Below are positions 17,213 to 26,880 of a stretch of DNA of 64,000 nt, one piece after another. The stretch is from Sporolactobacillus shoreicorticis (GTDB lineage Bacteria > Bacillota > Bacilli > Bacillales > Sporolactobacillaceae): contig NZ_JAMXWM010000004.1 in assembly GCF_024125445.1 (NCBI RefSeq), positions 1 through 64,000 on the forward strand. Reading direction: 5' to 3'. Position numbers and translations under genes: made by a program. How positions within the stretch are numbered: position 1 is the first letter of the stretch; the number at the start of each line of letters is the position of its first letter. Under the pieces are notes generated by a model that was given only the letters and a program-made list of their open reading frames with translations, made no database searches and was not told the DNA's origin.

Positions 17213-17663
17213 AGGAGAGAGACGGCCGTATGGTTCGTAAATAAAGGTGTACAATGTCCTTTATTCGTTGCGGCGCATGTTCAAGGTTAAAGGACAAGTA
17301 AATGAGGCTCTGTACGCACGGCGACCGTTTATCGAGTGAAGCTTATTGGGATGAACTTTGTGATGGCTGTTTAATTTACCGCAGGTAGTGGCGAACGAAC
17401 AATGCAAGGAATTTTCGATGTTGAGGTCGGATCTAAACGCTAAGAAGTTACTTCAATCTGTTTCCACTTGGTTTGAAAAAACGCGGCGAGGATTTACTAT
17501 TTGCCTGAGAAGTTACTTCCAATAGTTGAAAGAGAGCATATCTATGGCATTCATCTGTTACGATATTGCCGAACACAACGATTTTGAGTGTTAAGCTACT
17601 CAAAATTTTTTCAAATATTTAATGGTTCTCTGCAAAAAATGTTACCATTTATCGAATAAATGA
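17213..17663. other. Intergenic region, no recognisable gene
   Basis: About 450 bases with only short open frames. A 14-base motif GAAGTTACTTC(C)AAT occurs twice about 65 bases apart (near 17445 and 17510). Could be the relic of a lost gene; nothing identifiable. Confidence 0.35.
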
Positions 17664-17697
17664 AAGACGGTCACAAGCATTTGCTTGTGACCGTCTT
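17664..17697 (-). terminator. Strong hairpin ending the second LCP gene
   Basis: Perfect 16-bp arms starting AAGACGGTCACAAGCA around a two-base centre, 18 bases past the stop of the leftward LCP gene. Confidence 0.8.
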
Positions 17698-17715
17698 CCA
17701 AACAAAATGTTTTTT

Positions 17716-18867
17716 TTATTGATTTCTGCTCGTACCGTCGGATGATTCGGCAGCCAGTCCGGAATGATCGGTGCCCTCACGATCACTTGATGTACCGGAC
17801 GTTGCCGACCCACTGCTTTTGGAATCACTGCCGTTGTCACTGCTTTCGACTGTTGGCTGGTAATTTAACTGCTGTTTAAGATCGGAACGAACTTTATTCA
17901 AATAATCATCGTCAAGCGCAAAATAGTATACTCCAGAGCTCATATCATCTGTACCCTTTAACTGAAGTGTTTTGATTTCCGAAAGGGATCCTGCATATTG
18001 ACGTAGGCTGAGCAATTGTCCGAACGTCAAATTCGTTTCAAAGTTTTTATCGAGTGAATCAATGACTTTACTGTATTTAGTTACAGAAGAAAGCTGTGCA
18101 CTTTTTTTCACAATTGCCTCAATCATCGCCATTTGACGCTTACCGCGGCCGAAGTCTCCTCCTGCACCCGGTGACTTGCGGTTACGAACGAGAGAAAGAG
18201 CCTGCTCGCCGTTCAGAAGCTGTTTTCCCGGTTTCAGAACAATAGCGTCTTTACCTGTTTTGTCCTTGCTGTTCTGCGTGCGAAGCGCGACAGGAACGTC
18301 CATTTCAACACCGCCAAGAGCATTAATGATCTTAACGAATGCATCGAAATCTACTTGGACGTAATAATCAACCGGAACCTTGAATAGATTTTCAACGGTG
18401 GCAATTGTGTAATCCGCGCCTTGGTTGTTATTGGCGTCGCCGTATGCATGCGCGTGTGTGATTTTAGAAATACCGTAATCGCGTGCGTGTGTCGGATCAA
18501 TAATCTGGACTTTCGAGTCACGTGGGATGCTGACCATATGCACCTCGTTGGTTGAATGGTTGAAGGTGGCTAAAACAAGTGCATCGGAGCGGCTTGGTTC
18601 ATTCTTTCGTTTATCAATCCCCATGAATAATATAGAGAAATCATCCTTCACAGGATCAACTTTCTCCGAACGAAGATTCGATTTATTGCCGCGCGTCAGT
18701 TTATTTTGTGCATGGCTGGTTACATTTTCCAGCTTGTTTGTTAAATAATAGCCGTATGCTGCGCCGCTTCCGACTAGAATGAGAAGCACAATTGATAGGG
18801 TCAGGATAATTGCTTTACGTTTCCCATGTTTTTTCTTCTTTTGATTTTCTGTTCTGCTCAATGCCAT
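17716..18867 (-). CDS. LytR-CpsA-Psr family protein (TagU/LytR-like)
   Basis: A 383-residue membrane-anchored LCP enzyme, likely attaching wall teichoic acid to peptidoglycan given tagO next door. A basic head (KKKKHGKRK) and one transmembrane helix (about 18-42) precede the LCP domain. ILFMGIDKRKNEPSRSDALV and VSIPRDSKVQI bear the pyrophosphate-binding Asp/Arg; LVRNRKSPGAGGDFGRGKRQ is the second signature. The last 40 residues are a Ser/Thr/Asp-rich low-complexity tail, probably wall-exposed. AAGGAG lies 12 nt before the ATG, slightly far. Convergent with tagO. Confidence 0.9.
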   Translation of the reverse strand: MALSRTENQKKKKHGKRKAIILTLSIVLLILVGSGAAYGYYLTNKLENVTSHAQNKLTRGNKSNLRSEKVDPVKDDFSILFMGIDKRKNEPSRSDALVLATFNHSTNEVHMVSIPRDSKVQIIDPTHARDYGISKITHAHAYGDANNNQGADYTIATVENLFKVPVDYYVQVDFDAFVKIINALGGVEMDVPVALRTQNSKDKTGKDAIVLKPGKQLLNGEQALSLVRNRKSPGAGGDFGRGKRQMAMIEAIVKKSAQLSSVTKYSKVIDSLDKNFETNLTFGQLLSLRQYAGSLSEIKTLQLKGTDDMSSGVYYFALDDDYLNKVRSDLKQQLNYQPTVESSDNGSDSKSSGSATSGTSSDREGTDHSGLAAESSDGTSRNQ

Positions 18868-19124
18868 CTTCGACGTATTCTCCTTCAGGTTCTCAGTCTT
18901 TCACAGATAGATGCAAATGTAGTTCTTTTTTTCACTGGATATCGTTTAATATATAAATATAGGCCAATTGTCATGTCTTTTAACAATAGATTTATTTTAC
19001 CTGAGTACTTCTGTTCTATCAATCTAAAATCTGTGCTTTTTCGGCAAAATTCGCAAAACGGAGATAAGAAGAGTGAGTAGTCTGTATTAAGTCCGTCAAA
19101 CAACAGGCCAGGCTGCGGCAGAAC

Positions 19125-19790
19125 TTAATCATTGTTAGACGTATTGCTTGGATTTGGAAGTTTCTCCTCTAAGTACAATTCGTGTGATTTCTTCGTTTCT
19201 GCCTGACCGTTCGTTAAATCGGTCACCCAATTCAGAAATGCCTGACCGTCTTCCTGACTTGCGTACAAATCGAAACTGACTTTGTCACTGTAATGGATCT
19301 TCTTAATGATGTATGCAGATTCGCGCAGTTTATTTTCCAGTGTGCCGCTCAGGTGGTAATCAACAGTCACGGTCCATTGTTCGGATGGAACTTTTTTCAC
19401 GACCTCTGCAGCATTCAGTCCAGCACTGGCTGCATGGGCATACGCTCTGATTAATCCACCGGTTCCGAGTTTAATGCCGCCGAAATAACGGGTGACCACA
19501 ACGAGCACATTACAAACACCACGTCTCTTTAATACATCCAGAATGGGAACGCCTGCGGTTCCGCTCGGTTCGCCGTCGTCGCTCGCCTTTTGAATTTCTT
19601 GTTTCTTTCCTATGATATAAGCAAAACAATTATGATTGGCTTTCCAGTGTTCCTTGCGCATGTTCTGAATGAATTGTTCCGCGTCGGTCTCGGTTTCTAC
19701 CGGATGAACGGAACAAATAAATCGGGAACGTTTGATCTCCGTTTCAATCAGAACACCTTTTCCAACTGTAACATAAGCAATTAATGGCAT
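19125..19790 (-). CDS. yvyE: YigZ/IMPACT-family protein YvyE
   Basis: A 221-residue member of the UPF0029/IMPACT family, conserved from bacteria to man with ill-defined function, thought to touch translation. The N-terminal domain has the signatures KRSRFICSVHP, HNCFAYIIG, SDDGEPSGTAGVPILDVL and RYFGGIKLGTGGLIRAYA. The C-terminal half is the ferredoxin-like DUF1949 unit. Location next to degS matches yvyE in B. subtilis. The start is the ATG at the conserved N-terminus; a GGAG-like site is weak but present. Confidence 0.92.
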   Translation of the reverse strand: MPLIAYVTVGKGVLIETEIKRSRFICSVHPVETETDAEQFIQNMRKEHWKANHNCFAYIIGKKQEIQKASDDGEPSGTAGVPILDVLKRRGVCNVLVVVTRYFGGIKLGTGGLIRAYAHAASAGLNAAEVVKKVPSEQWTVTVDYHLSGTLENKLRESAYIIKKIHYSDKVSFDLYASQEDGQAFLNWVTDLTNGQAETKKSHELYLEEKLPNPSNTSNND

Positions 19791-20247
19791 TTTCGGCTCC
19801 TTTCATTTAATCCTTCGATTCGACACTGTAACCAGATTTTCTGTCTATGTATGACTTTGATGCTGGTTAATGGGGAGGATGAGCCATTCATTCAAAGTGA
19901 GCCAGAAGCATGTATTAATACACAGTTACATTCGACAAACAATTACACAGTTGCGTCCGTCGATTCAAAAAATACCAGAGAAATCGATAAAAGGGACATG
20001 GAAACATGGTAACATTTGCACTTGCCTTTTGTTTCTTAGTAAGAAACAATGGGTATAGACATGTTTAAAAGAAATTATATATGAAATTGGTTGATTGTGC
20101 TTTGCTATTTCGTATATTATGAAAACAATTATATGAAGCGGGCAGATGGTTACATCATGAATTAGTGCATAATACCTAGATACAGATAGGTACAAGGTGG
20201 CTAGCACGTCCGTAATGGTTCGGCTACATTTGTTATGGAGGGAAATT
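19791..20247. other. Divergent yvyE-degS intergenic region
   Basis: AT-rich, about 450 bases. A candidate sigma-A promoter for degS is TTGATT with a TATATT about 17 nt later near 20090-20120. Short open frames look random; no riboswitch recognised. Confidence 0.35.
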
Positions 20248-21423
20248 ATGTCAACCAGCAAGCCATTCAAGAAAGAACTTGATGTCAAGCATCTTGATAA
20301 AATTATCAATAGCATGATTGATAATGTGAGCGACAGCAAATCTCAGATTTTCGAGATCGGCGAAGAATCACGAAAAGAGCATGACGCGCTGGTTAAAGAA
20401 CTCCAACTTGTAAAGCAAGAGCTAAGAGGAATCATTGATCGAAGCGACACACTTGAGATTGAAGCGCGAAAATCGAGAGGCCATTTAGCTGAGATCAGCA
20501 GAGCTTTTAATCAGTACGGTGAGGAAGACATCCGCCACGCCTATGAAACGGCGAATTCCATTCAAAACGATCTGTCAATTGTTCGTGAGATGGAACGGCA
20601 GATGAAGAAAAGGCGAGACGAACTTGAGCGACGCCTGATTCAATTAAAGGCGACCATTCACAAAGCAGAGAGCTTGGTCGGACAAGTTACGGTCGTATTG
20701 AACTACTTGACGAGTGATCTGAAACAAGTTGGTGAGGTGATCGCCAGCGCAAGGGAGCAGCGCGCATTTGGGCTCAAGGTCATTGAAGCACTGGAAGAAG
20801 AGAGAAAAAGACTTTCTCGTGAAATTCATGACGGACCCGCTCAGACACTTGCACAGGTGTTGCTTGGTCTCGATGTGGTCGAACGTGTCGGGAAAAAAGA
20901 GGGGATGGCGGCGTCGCACGACGAATTGCAAAAGTACAGAGTAATGGTGCAGGGCGCTCTGGCCGAAGTTCGGAGAATTATTTATGATCTGCGTCCAATG
21001 AGTCTTGACGATCTTGGACTTGTGCCGACGCTGCAGAAATACCTTCACCGAGTGAACAGTGATTACCCTTCTCTAAGTATCCATTTCGACAGTATGGGGA
21101 AGGAGAAAAGACTGCAATCAAGAATTGAAGCCGCTTTATTCAGGTTGATTCAGGAGGCGGTTCAAAACGCCTGTATCCATGCAAATCCATCGCATATCAG
21201 TATTAGAATTGAATACAGGGAGAATAAAGTACTCATTCTGATTACAGATGACGGCGCAGGATTTGATCAGTCAGTGAAGAAAGAAGGAAGTTACGGGCTG
21301 ATCGGCATGAAGGAACGTACCGAATTATTGAATGGCGAACTGACGATTCATTCAGAAGCCGGGCAAGGAACCAAAGTGCTTATAAACATACCGATTCAGC
21401 AGGAAGACATGTTTAGCAAATAA
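20248..21423 (+). CDS. degS: Sensor histidine kinase DegS
   Basis: A 391-residue cytoplasmic kinase that phosphorylates DegU and controls exoenzymes, competence and motility. The N-terminal 200 residues are heptad-rich coiled coil with no transmembrane segment, as in DegS. The HisKA_3 box RLSREIHDGPAQTLAQVLLG carries the phospho-His near residue 190, followed by a HATPase_c domain with NACIHA (N-box) and DDGAGFD plus GLIGMKER (G-boxes). Start is the ATG 5 nt after GGAGGG, giving the family N-terminus. degU follows after 234 nt with its own start region. Confidence 0.95.
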   Translation: MSTSKPFKKELDVKHLDKIINSMIDNVSDSKSQIFEIGEESRKEHDALVKELQLVKQELRGIIDRSDTLEIEARKSRGHLAEISRAFNQYGEEDIRHAYETANSIQNDLSIVREMERQMKKRRDELERRLIQLKATIHKAESLVGQVTVVLNYLTSDLKQVGEVIASAREQRAFGLKVIEALEEERKRLSREIHDGPAQTLAQVLLGLDVVERVGKKEGMAASHDELQKYRVMVQGALAEVRRIIYDLRPMSLDDLGLVPTLQKYLHRVNSDYPSLSIHFDSMGKEKRLQSRIEAALFRLIQEAVQNACIHANPSHISIRIEYRENKVLILITDDGAGFDQSVKKEGSYGLIGMKERTELLNGELTIHSEAGQGTKVLINIPIQQEDMFSK

Positions 21424-21657
21424 CGCAGCAAAAGTGGCGGATGAGGTAAGTCCCGGAACCGATCCGCATGGGCTACAGTGAAAAAAGAGAGGTGAAAAAC
21501 TGTTGCGGCACGGGATATGCGAATAACGACTGTTCTCTTTAGGATTATGAATCTAGCATTTTTTCTTATTTTTTGGCAGTCTTTTTAATAAAACGAGAGA
21601 GATATGCACCTAAAGATGAGCATGCATGAGATCGTTTGCTTAGCAGCAGGAATAATC

Positions 21658-22362
21658 GTGACAAATGTGCGACCGAAAGTGACAACGATTGCGTTGATTG
21701 ACGATCATCGTCTGTTTCGTGAAGGCGTGAAAAGAATTTTAGACATGGAAAACGATTTTGAAGTTGTCGCCGAAGGTGATGACGGAAGTACCGCAGAAAA
21801 ACTGATTGAGGAATCAGATCCTGATGTTGTATTGATGGATATTAATATGCCGAAATTGAATGGTGTCGAAGCAACAAGACAGCTGATTAAAAATCACCCG
21901 GGTCTTAAGGTGATTATTCTTTCGATTCATGATGATGAAAGCTATGTCACTCATGTACTGAAATCAGGTGCACTAGGCTATTTACTGAAGGAAATGGACG
22001 CAGACTCGATGATTGAGGCGGTACGAATTGTTGCACAGGGTGGAGCTTATATTCATCCGAAAGTAACGCACAATTTAGTTAATGAGTTCAGAAGGCTTGC
22101 GACTCAGGGCTATTCTACAGAACTTTCAGGGTTCCGCGATCTTGAATATCGACCGCCGCTACATATTTTGACACACCGTGAATGTGAGGTGCTGCAGCTG
22201 ATGGCAGACGGCAAAAGCAACCGGGCAATTGGCGAACATCTTTATATCAGTGAAAAAACGGTGAAGAATCACGTAAGCAACATTCTTCAAAAAATGAGTG
22301 TAGAAGATCGAACGCAGGCCGTTGTTGAAGCAATTAAAAATGGCTGGGTAAAAATATATTGA
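21658..22362 (+). CDS. degU: Response regulator DegU
   Basis: A 234-residue NarL/FixJ-type regulator paired with DegS. The receiver domain has the acidic pair in [17 protein letters not shown], the phospho-Asp in [16 protein letters not shown], and the conserved Lys in [10 protein letters not shown]. The LuxR-type HTH is [20 protein letters not shown] through [17 protein letters not shown] start at the GTG with AGGA six bases upstream, which matches the length of B. subtilis DegU. An in-frame ATG at 21604 would add 18 residues without homology that I know. Confidence 0.93.
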   Translation: MTNVRPKVTTIALIDDHRLFREGVKRILDMENDFEVVAEGDDGSTAEKLIEESDPDVVLMDINMPKLNGVEATRQLIKNHPGLKVIILSIHDDESYVTHVLKSGALGYLLKEMDADSMIEAVRIVAQGGAYIHPKVTHNLVNEFRRLATQGYSTELSGFRDLEYRPPLHILTHRECEVLQLMADGKSNRAIGEHLYISEKTVKNHVSNILQKMSVEDRTQAVVEAIKNGWVKIY

Positions 22363-22365
22363 GAG

Positions 22366-22398
22366 AAAACGAGAGCTGCGAGCGGCTCTCGTTTTTCT
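22366..22398 (+). terminator. Intrinsic terminator of degU
   Basis: Arms AAAACGAGAGC and GCTCTCGTTTT with T-run, three bases past the stop. Confidence 0.88.
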
Positions 22399-22753
22399 TT
22401 AGATAACATGCTGTGCTTTTGGTATTCATGAACACAAAGATATCCTTTTACTCATGCATTATTTGCTAGTTTAAGTTTTACCGGAAACAAAATGCTGATC
22501 CAGATTCATTGGACCAAAAAATTGATCACATTGAATCTTTTCCCTGCGTGCGAAGCATCAAAAAAATTTTCTGATCTTGAAGGATATTAGTAGTTAGTGT
22601 CGAAATGATTATTAAAGATTTAAATTTCTCAGTAAATTTTAACTACCGTTCTTTATATTGATTCTATGTCTAGGGAGCCTCACTTTTCCACTGTGTCTCA
22701 TCTCTCGGTTATTTGTAATCCCCTCAACTTAATCTCCGAAAGAAGGTTTGTCT
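22399..22753. other. Intergenic region before comFA
   Basis: AT-rich, no gene. The DegV-family gene found here in B. subtilis is absent. I looked for ComK boxes (AAAA-N5-TTTT pairs) and saw no clean pair, although A/T tracts are abundant. Confidence 0.4.
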
Positions 22754-24199
22754 ATGCTCCTGCTCTCCCGAAGTAAAGGTCTGCCCCCGAATGATTATGC
22801 TAATGTTCAGCACATATTGCATGGCAGAGAGTTTCGTGCTGAAGAACTTCCATTGTCTGAAAAAGTGATCAAAGACTGTGTGAAGAAGGGTTATGTTGCT
22901 GTCCGTTCCGGCATTGTACCGCTCAATGAAAGTGTCCTTGATTTGCTAACCGATCGAAAAAAATGGCTTTGCGCGCGATGCGGCAATCGCGACCAAGAAA
23001 CGTTTGCGACATGTACATGCGGCCGATGCCGAAAGAACTGTATCTACTGCCGTCATTGTTTGACCATGGGCATTGTGCGTTCATGTACTAAACTGGTGAC
23101 ATGGTGCGGACCCGAACCTGCTCTGCATCATCGTTTTATCCATCAGAATGGCCCATTGTGTGTGTGGGACGGCACCTTGTCCGATGAACAGAGCGCAGCT
23201 GCCAAAGCGCTGAATCAGGCACTTGAGTGCGGCAAATCATTTCTTGTCTGGGCTGTCACCGGGTCCGGCAAGACGGAGATGATCTATCCAGCGATTGAAC
23301 GTCAGCTGAAGAACGGGCGGCGTGTTGTGCTGGCAACTCCGCGAACGGATGTTGTCCGTGAACTGCTGCCGCGTATGCGTGCGGCTTTCCCGGATGTTCC
23401 GATCAGCGGGCTTTATGCCGGCAGTGAAGAATCAAATGCGGATGCACCACTCGTTGTGTCGACGGCCCATCAATTGATCCGCTATTCTAATTGTTTTGAC
23501 TGCATTTTTATCGATGAAGTCGATGCGTTCCCTTATCATTTCGACCGGATGCTGGAGTTCGCGATTCGGAAAGCTGCTAGGCCGGGGGCTCCAATTGCCT
23601 ATTTGTCCGCGACACCGCCTGCGGATTTGAAGAACGATTATTTGTCCGGAAAATTGTGCGGTGTTATGCTCGCCAGGCGCTATCATGGACATCCGTTGCC
23701 CGAGCCGCAGTTTCGATGGATCGGCAACTGGCTGAAGTTGATTCGAAAAGGGCAACTTCCATCTTTGCTTTGCGAATGGCTGCGTGCAAAAATGGGTCAA
23801 AAACGTCAAATGTTTGTATTCGTCTCTTCTGTTACTTTGTCACGCGATTTAACAGAGCTTTTGCAGCGAGCCGGTTTTAGCGGAACGGCCGGTGTTCATG
23901 CCGAAGATCCGCATCGCCATGCAAAGGTAAGCGATTTTCGCAAAGGAAAAATCAATATTTTAGTTACAACGACTATCCTTGAACGTGGAGTGACTGTTCC
24001 GGGTGTCGAGGTTTGCGTGGTTGGAGCTGATGATCCTGTATTTGACGATCGCGCGCTTGTTCAGATTTCCGGCCGTGTCGGAAGATCGGCAGAATTTCCG
24101 TCCGGTGATATTATTTTTTTTCATAACGGTAAAACCATGGCAATGGTTCGTGCACGCAAACAAATCGAGCAAATGAATCAGAATGGGGGTTTTCGTTGA
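22754..24199 (+). CDS. comFA: Competence DNA helicase/translocase ComFA
   Basis: A 481-residue DEAD-box ATPase that helps pull transforming DNA across the membrane. A cysteine-rich zinc unit lies near residues 70-110 (CARCGNRDQETFATCTCGRC and CIYCRHC). The helicase core follows: Walker A in AVTGSGKTEMIYPAIE, Walker B in CIFIDEVDAFPY, motif III in AYLSATPP, and the C-terminal ILVTTTILERGVTVPGVEV and QISGRVGRS motifs. Start is the ATG 7 nt after AGAAGG; an in-frame TTG two codons earlier overlaps the spacer. comFC begins on its stop codon. Confidence 0.94.
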   Translation: MLLLSRSKGLPPNDYANVQHILHGREFRAEELPLSEKVIKDCVKKGYVAVRSGIVPLNESVLDLLTDRKKWLCARCGNRDQETFATCTCGRCRKNCIYCRHCLTMGIVRSCTKLVTWCGPEPALHHRFIHQNGPLCVWDGTLSDEQSAAAKALNQALECGKSFLVWAVTGSGKTEMIYPAIERQLKNGRRVVLATPRTDVVRELLPRMRAAFPDVPISGLYAGSEESNADAPLVVSTAHQLIRYSNCFDCIFIDEVDAFPYHFDRMLEFAIRKAARPGAPIAYLSATPPADLKNDYLSGKLCGVMLARRYHGHPLPEPQFRWIGNWLKLIRKGQLPSLLCEWLRAKMGQKRQMFVFVSSVTLSRDLTELLQRAGFSGTAGVHAEDPHRHAKVSDFRKGKINILVTTTILERGVTVPGVEVCVVGADDPVFDDRALVQISGRVGRSAEFPSGDIIFFHNGKTMAMVRARKQIEQMNQNGGFR

Positions 24200-24960
24200 T
24201 GCACTGCCTGTTTTGCGGTGCAGATCAGCCGGAAATGCTGACGTTTCGCAGCCTGCTTCGTGCAGCAGACAGTCCCGGCTTTTGTCGTTCGTGCCGAGAT
24301 CGGCTGGCGCTTATTGGTTCGCAAAACAGCTGCCAGTTATGCGGCAGAGACCTTTTGCTGCTTGATTCGGGAACAGTGCATGGGCACATTTGCAACGATT
24401 GTATGCAATGGAAAAAGAGCGGCAGAAACGGGCTGTATGAAAGAAATCATGCTGTTTACCAATACAATGCATTTATCAAAGATGTGCTGAATCAATTCAA
24501 ATTTCGGGGGGATTCCGTTCTTGCCTGTGGTTTTGCAAATGAAATGAAAAGAAGCTTTCGGAGAATAAGGAAGGAGCAACGATTGAAATGGCAATCCGGT
24601 TTCATTCGTTCGTCCGGTGATTATATCGTTGTACCCATCCCGCTCAGCATGAAGCGGCTTGCGGAACGGGGATTTAATCAGGCAGAAGTGTTGGCCGAGA
24701 CGCTGGGTATGCCGATCATAAATGCGCTCATTCGAGTAAGACATGAACCAAAGCAAAGTAAAAAAAACCGTCGTGAGCGATTAATTGTTCGTGACACGCC
24801 TTTTCGCCTAGAAAACGAGTATGCATCACTCATCTTGGGAAAGAACGTTTTGTTGATTGACGACATCTACACGACCGGAGCAACCATGCGCCTGGCCGCA
24901 TATGCCTTGTCAAAAGGAAATCCGTTGAAAGTGGATTCGCTTACGCTGATCCATGCATAA
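24199..24960 (+). CDS. comFC: Competence protein ComFC (phosphoribosyltransferase-like)
   Basis: A 253-residue partner of ComFA. The N-terminus has two zinc-knuckle pairs (CLFCG...CRSC and CQLCG...CNDC). The C-terminal type I phosphoribosyltransferase fold has the PRPP loop VLLIDDIYTTGATMRLAAYAL and the upstream RLAERGFNQAEVLA helix. Its ATG overlaps the comFA TGA, with GGGGG as ribosome site, so the pair is coupled. ComFB, present between them in B. subtilis, is missing. Confidence 0.93.
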   Translation: MHCLFCGADQPEMLTFRSLLRAADSPGFCRSCRDRLALIGSQNSCQLCGRDLLLLDSGTVHGHICNDCMQWKKSGRNGLYERNHAVYQYNAFIKDVLNQFKFRGDSVLACGFANEMKRSFRRIRKEQRLKWQSGFIRSSGDYIVVPIPLSMKRLAERGFNQAEVLAETLGMPIINALIRVRHEPKQSKKNRRERLIVRDTPFRLENEYASLILGKNVLLIDDIYTTGATMRLAAYALSKGNPLKVDSLTLIHA

Positions 24961-25005
24961 AGAAAACTTGGCGAGGGCAAGTTCACAGATGACATTTGTA
25001 TAAAA

Positions 25006-25038
25006 AAGCTTTACATCAATGCAAATGATGTGAAGCTT
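25006..25038. terminator. Bidirectional terminator between comFC and C39-like gene
   Basis: AAGCTTTACATCA pairs with TGATGTGAAGCTT, with flanking A- and T-runs, between convergent genes. Confidence 0.75.
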
Positions 25039-25041
25039 TAT

Positions 25042-25815
25042 TCAGAATAGAGTTGATCTTCGGTAGCTGATCGCCTGACCGCCCATCTGTTCCCAAGCCT
25101 TAATAAATGAAGCACGGTCGGTAATCGTATTTTTTCCTCTGAGTGGGTCGTTAACGATAATCTTATTTTGATCATAGCCTGTAATCAGCACCGCATGTTC
25201 CTGATTTGTTACTTTAACCGTACCCCCGCTGCTTGTGCGCCAATAGTGAAAATAATTCTTTGCGAGCGGTTTAAACGTTACATTTGTAATCACAACTACA
25301 GGAATACCGTCGTTTAATTGTGCAAATACTGCGTCGAATGATTTGTCGCTTAAGTCAATGATACGACTGGGAAGATAGCGACGGCCCAGTTGTGCGAGCG
25401 GCTCATGATACACGCCGTACCCGCGTTTCTTGGCATCCTCCATGCTGCCGACAAATCCTTCATTTGGGTTTCCGAACTGTCGGTTTTGATAATAAGGGAC
25501 ATGCTTTATTTCGCGAGCGAGTTCCATTTTTCCTACACGGATACCTGCCTTCTGCAGCAGCATTGCTAATGAGGTAACCTCACAGCCACGAGGCAATTCC
25601 GGCTTTTGGAGAATAAAAGGCGCGTCAATGCGCGCTGACCTTTTTCTCGGTTGCCCGGTTGTCTCTTTCTTAATCCGGTCTGCTTCAAAGAATACATCCG
25701 ATATCCATCTTCTTCTAATTGATCGATTTTCAGGTGAATAAAGCACAAAGAGCAGCGCTGCAAGCACGATGTCAAAAGCAAGAAACCAGCTTAACCAATG
25801 CTTTTTGAAATGCAT
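25042..25815 (-). CDS. Membrane-anchored C39-like cysteine peptidase
   Basis: A 257-residue protein with an N-terminal hydrophobic anchor (residues about 8-28) and an extracytoplasmic Peptidase_C39_2-type domain. The catalytic Cys is in ELPRGCEVTSLAMLLQKAGI, the His in QEHAVLITGYDQNKIIVNDP. Such proteins sit outside the membrane and probably cut peptides or wall-associated substrates; no processing transporter is nearby, so it is not an ABC bacteriocin exporter. AAAGGAGA before the ATG fixes the start. It is inserted in reverse between comFC and yvyF compared with B. subtilis. Confidence 0.85.
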   Translation of the reverse strand: MHFKKHWLSWFLAFDIVLAALLFVLYSPENRSIRRRWISDVFFEADRIKKETTGQPRKRSARIDAPFILQKPELPRGCEVTSLAMLLQKAGIRVGKMELAREIKHVPYYQNRQFGNPNEGFVGSMEDAKKRGYGVYHEPLAQLGRRYLPSRIIDLSDKSFDAVFAQLNDGIPVVVITNVTFKPLAKNYFHYWRTSSGGTVKVTNQEHAVLITGYDQNKIIVNDPLRGKNTITDRASFIKAWEQMGGQAISYRRSTLF

Positions 25816-25993
25816 CACGCCATCTCCTTTCACTGCAATCATATAATGCGATCGTATGGATCATGCTGCGCGTAGGTTCATACATCAAATTTTTTGTGAT
25901 TCCTTAATCAAGCGATACATGGGATAATGACAGTGCGTTGTTAGTGTACCACCTTATCTGAAGTATTTTCGGCTTAATTTGTAACAGTTCAGC

Positions 25994-26020
25994 TAAATTT
26001 TACCGACTTCCTGCCGATAA
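25994..26020 (+). promoter_or_regulatory. Sigma-D promoter of yvyF
   Basis: TAAA, exactly 15 nt, then GCCGATAA, near-perfect to consensus, 60 nt before the yvyF start. Confidence 0.85.
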
Positions 26021-26079
26021 TAACAGATGAGCGGAAAATGTGTATACAGGCTTCTTAGCTGCTGCAAGGAGGAATTTAA

Positions 26080-26475
26080 GTGTCGGAACTCGAAAATTGT
26101 AAAGGATGCGGAAAACTTTTTGTCCGAGTATCTTCGCCTTATTGTCCGAGTTGTTTAAAAGAACAGGAAAAGCTGTTTGATATGGTTTACACTTATATAC
26201 GCAAACAAGAAAACAGAATGTCTACGGTTACACAGGTTCATGAAGCAACTGGTGTTGATCTCGACTGGATTTATCAGTGGATTCGTGAGGGAAGACTCAA
26301 AACCGCTGTTTTCCCCAACCTTGGCTATCCATGTCGCTCATGCGGACGAACGATACAAAATGGTACTTTATGCGAGCATTGCCGCAAAAATTTGGAACAC
26401 GATATGCAGCAGGAACAAACCGCTGATTCGCAAACAGCCGCCAAAGGAAAAACCTACCATACCGAAGTGAAATGA
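26080..26475 (+). CDS. yvyF: Flagellar operon protein YvyF (TIGR03826 type)
   Basis: A 131-residue protein with zinc-finger-like cysteine pairs at both ends (CKGCGKLF...CPSC, then CRSCGR...CEHC) and a central MerR-like helical segment (TVTQVHEATGVDLDWIYQWI). This layout is typical of the protein upstream of flgM in Bacillales; its function is unknown but proposed to be regulatory. GTG start, 7 nt after AAGGAGG. Driven by its own sigma-D promoter; flgM has a second one. Confidence 0.9.
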   Translation: MSELENCKGCGKLFVRVSSPYCPSCLKEQEKLFDMVYTYIRKQENRMSTVTQVHEATGVDLDWIYQWIREGRLKTAVFPNLGYPCRSCGRTIQNGTLCEHCRKNLEHDMQQEQTADSQTAAKGKTYHTEVK

Positions 26476-26483
26476 TTAAAGAC

Positions 26484-26510
26484 TAAAGATTTTCGCTTTC
26501 TTGTCGATAT
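26484..26510 (+). promoter_or_regulatory. Sigma-D promoter of flgM
   Basis: TAAA, 15 nt, GTCGATAT, starting nine bases after the yvyF stop. Confidence 0.83.
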
Positions 26511-26587
26511 AAAGAGTGGAATAAAATGTACAATGTAAATAGAAATGATAATGATACGGTAAATTCCTCTGAGACGAGGTGAATTCA

Positions 26588-26854
26588 TTGAAAATAAATC
26601 GTTACCAACCGGTACAATCCTATACGAATAATTATCAGACGGCGAAATCCGGCGATCAGCAATCGACAGCATCGAAGACAGATGATAAAGTAGAAATTTC
26701 CAATGCGGCGAAACGTTTGCAAGGCACGCAGAAGCTGGATGAGATCAGGCAGGATAAAATTGAGAAAATTAAATCGCAAATTGAGAATGGAACTTACCAT
26801 GTTCCGGCAAAAAGTATTGCGGAAAAAATGTACGGATTCTGGAACAAGCAGTAA
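26588..26854 (+). CDS. flgM: Anti-sigma-D factor FlgM
   Basis: An 88-residue FlgM that holds sigma-D until the hook is complete. The N-terminus MKINRYQPVQSYTNNY and the sigma-binding C-terminal half with IENGTYHVPAKSIAEKMYGF match the family. The start is a TTG five bases after GAGGTGA; a GTG three codons earlier sits inside that site. A sigma-D promoter directly upstream makes this a negative-feedback loop. Confidence 0.92.
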   Translation: MKINRYQPVQSYTNNYQTAKSGDQQSTASKTDDKVEISNAAKRLQGTQKLDEIRQDKIEKIKSQIENGTYHVPAKSIAEKMYGFWNKQ

Positions 26855-26880
26855 GAGAATTCGGCAATGAGGAGTGGAAA

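Noticed and set aside
17213-17663. CRISPR-like repeat (GAAGTTACTTC twice)
   Set aside because: Only two copies, unequal, with no further repeat or cas genes.
19870-20058. 62-codon frame upstream of degS
   Set aside because: No ribosome site, composition random, overlaps the promoter region.
22399-22753. ComK boxes before comFA
   Set aside because: A/T tracts occur but no pair with the AAAA-N5-TTTT spacing and required helical phasing.
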